DNA of 64,000 bases, from positions 1 to 64,000 of the forward strand of contig NZ_JAKEEB010000019.1 in assembly GCF_021462825.1 (NCBI RefSeq), in the 5' to 3' direction. Of the stretch, positions 63,827 to 64,000 are shown piece after piece. Source of the stretch: Streptomyces glomeratus (GTDB taxonomy: Bacteria; Actinomycetota; Actinomycetes; Streptomycetales; Streptomycetaceae). Each line of letters starts with the position of its first letter. Within the stretch, counting starts at the first letter, position 1. Made by a program: the position numbers and the translations under genes. The notes below the pieces were generated by a model. The model saw only the letters and a program-made list of their open reading frames with translations. It was not told where the DNA came from and made no database searches.

Positions 63827-64000
63827 CGGGCAGGGCCGGGCCCCACGCAACGGGTCCAACCTTCCCCGCTCATCGTGGGGTTGGGGATTTGTCGACATCT
63901 GAGGGGTGATTTCCGTCTCGGCGGTGAAGGTTGCCCCTCCGGGCGCGTAGTTTTGTCGACCGGGGCCGGCAGAGCGCGGCGTCAGCCGCTCGTGCCGCCG
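63827..64000. other. Region after the kinase gene
   Basis: The last 174 bp hold no supported gene. TTTGTCGAC occurs twice (63888-63896 and 63952-63960) in what is probably the promoter region of a following gene outside the window; a GTG at 63992 could be its start. Confidence 0.3.

Overview
The window is a piece of a Streptomyces chromosome or a very close relative. The evidence is the very high GC content, frequent GTG starts with AAGGAGG-type ribosome sites, and a core gene order (mtnA - mtrA - mtrB - lpqB - comFC-like - hpf - orphan NarL regulator - secA) that I recall from S. coelicolor around SCO3014-SCO3005. A 180-kDa class NAD-glutamate dehydrogenase, an OhrR/Ohr pair, and a sugar ABC transporter without its own ATPase also fit. 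No tRNA, CRISPR array, prophage or insertion sequence was recognised.

Layout. 37-155 is a 5S rRNA, the end of an rRNA operon. 239-5750 (minus strand) is a tightly overlapping DUF58 / MoxR ATPase / DUF4350 / DUF4129 / multi-pass membrane protein operon. 5892-13587 holds mtnA, the MtrA-MtrB-LpqB signalling cassette, a phosphoribosyltransferase and hibernation factor. 13795-22606 contains an orphan response regulator, an AlkZ/YcaQ-type glycosylase, a GNAT enzyme, SecA, an Rv3235-family protein and small housekeeping enzymes. 23201-28141 is the giant glutamate dehydrogenase.

28345-54150 is mainly a cell-wall glycopolymer region. It has a GtrA flippase-like protein, membrane proteins of GT-C type, two TarS-like family 2 glycosyltransferases, a TagGH-type ABC exporter, UDP-glucose 4-epimerase, and four large proteins that each fuse an N-terminal GT2 domain to a C-terminal CDP-glycerol glycerophosphotransferase (TagF-like) domain. 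Interspersed are two TetR regulators, an ADP-ribosylglycohydrolase, an SDR oxidoreductase, the ohrR/ohrA peroxide pair and a decayed DUF11-domain gene carrying a 91-bp tandem duplication. Together these genes could make, decorate and export a wall teichoic acid or related phosphate-linked glycan.

54289-57935 is a carbohydrate importer (lipoprotein plus two permeases, one with an unusual extracytoplasmic insert). 58092-63826 is a divergent pair: an FHA / FtsK-SpoIIIE ATPase fusion facing a membrane-anchored Ser/Thr kinase. The kinase linker repeats a Thr-x-Val-(Leu/Met)-Pro motif four times, which looks like a set of docking sites for an FHA domain.

The observations I consider most worth following are the kinase/FHA pair, the catalytic-residue divergence among the four TagF-like fusions, the permease insert, and the apparently leaderless divergent TetR/SDR pair with a near-perfect promoter.
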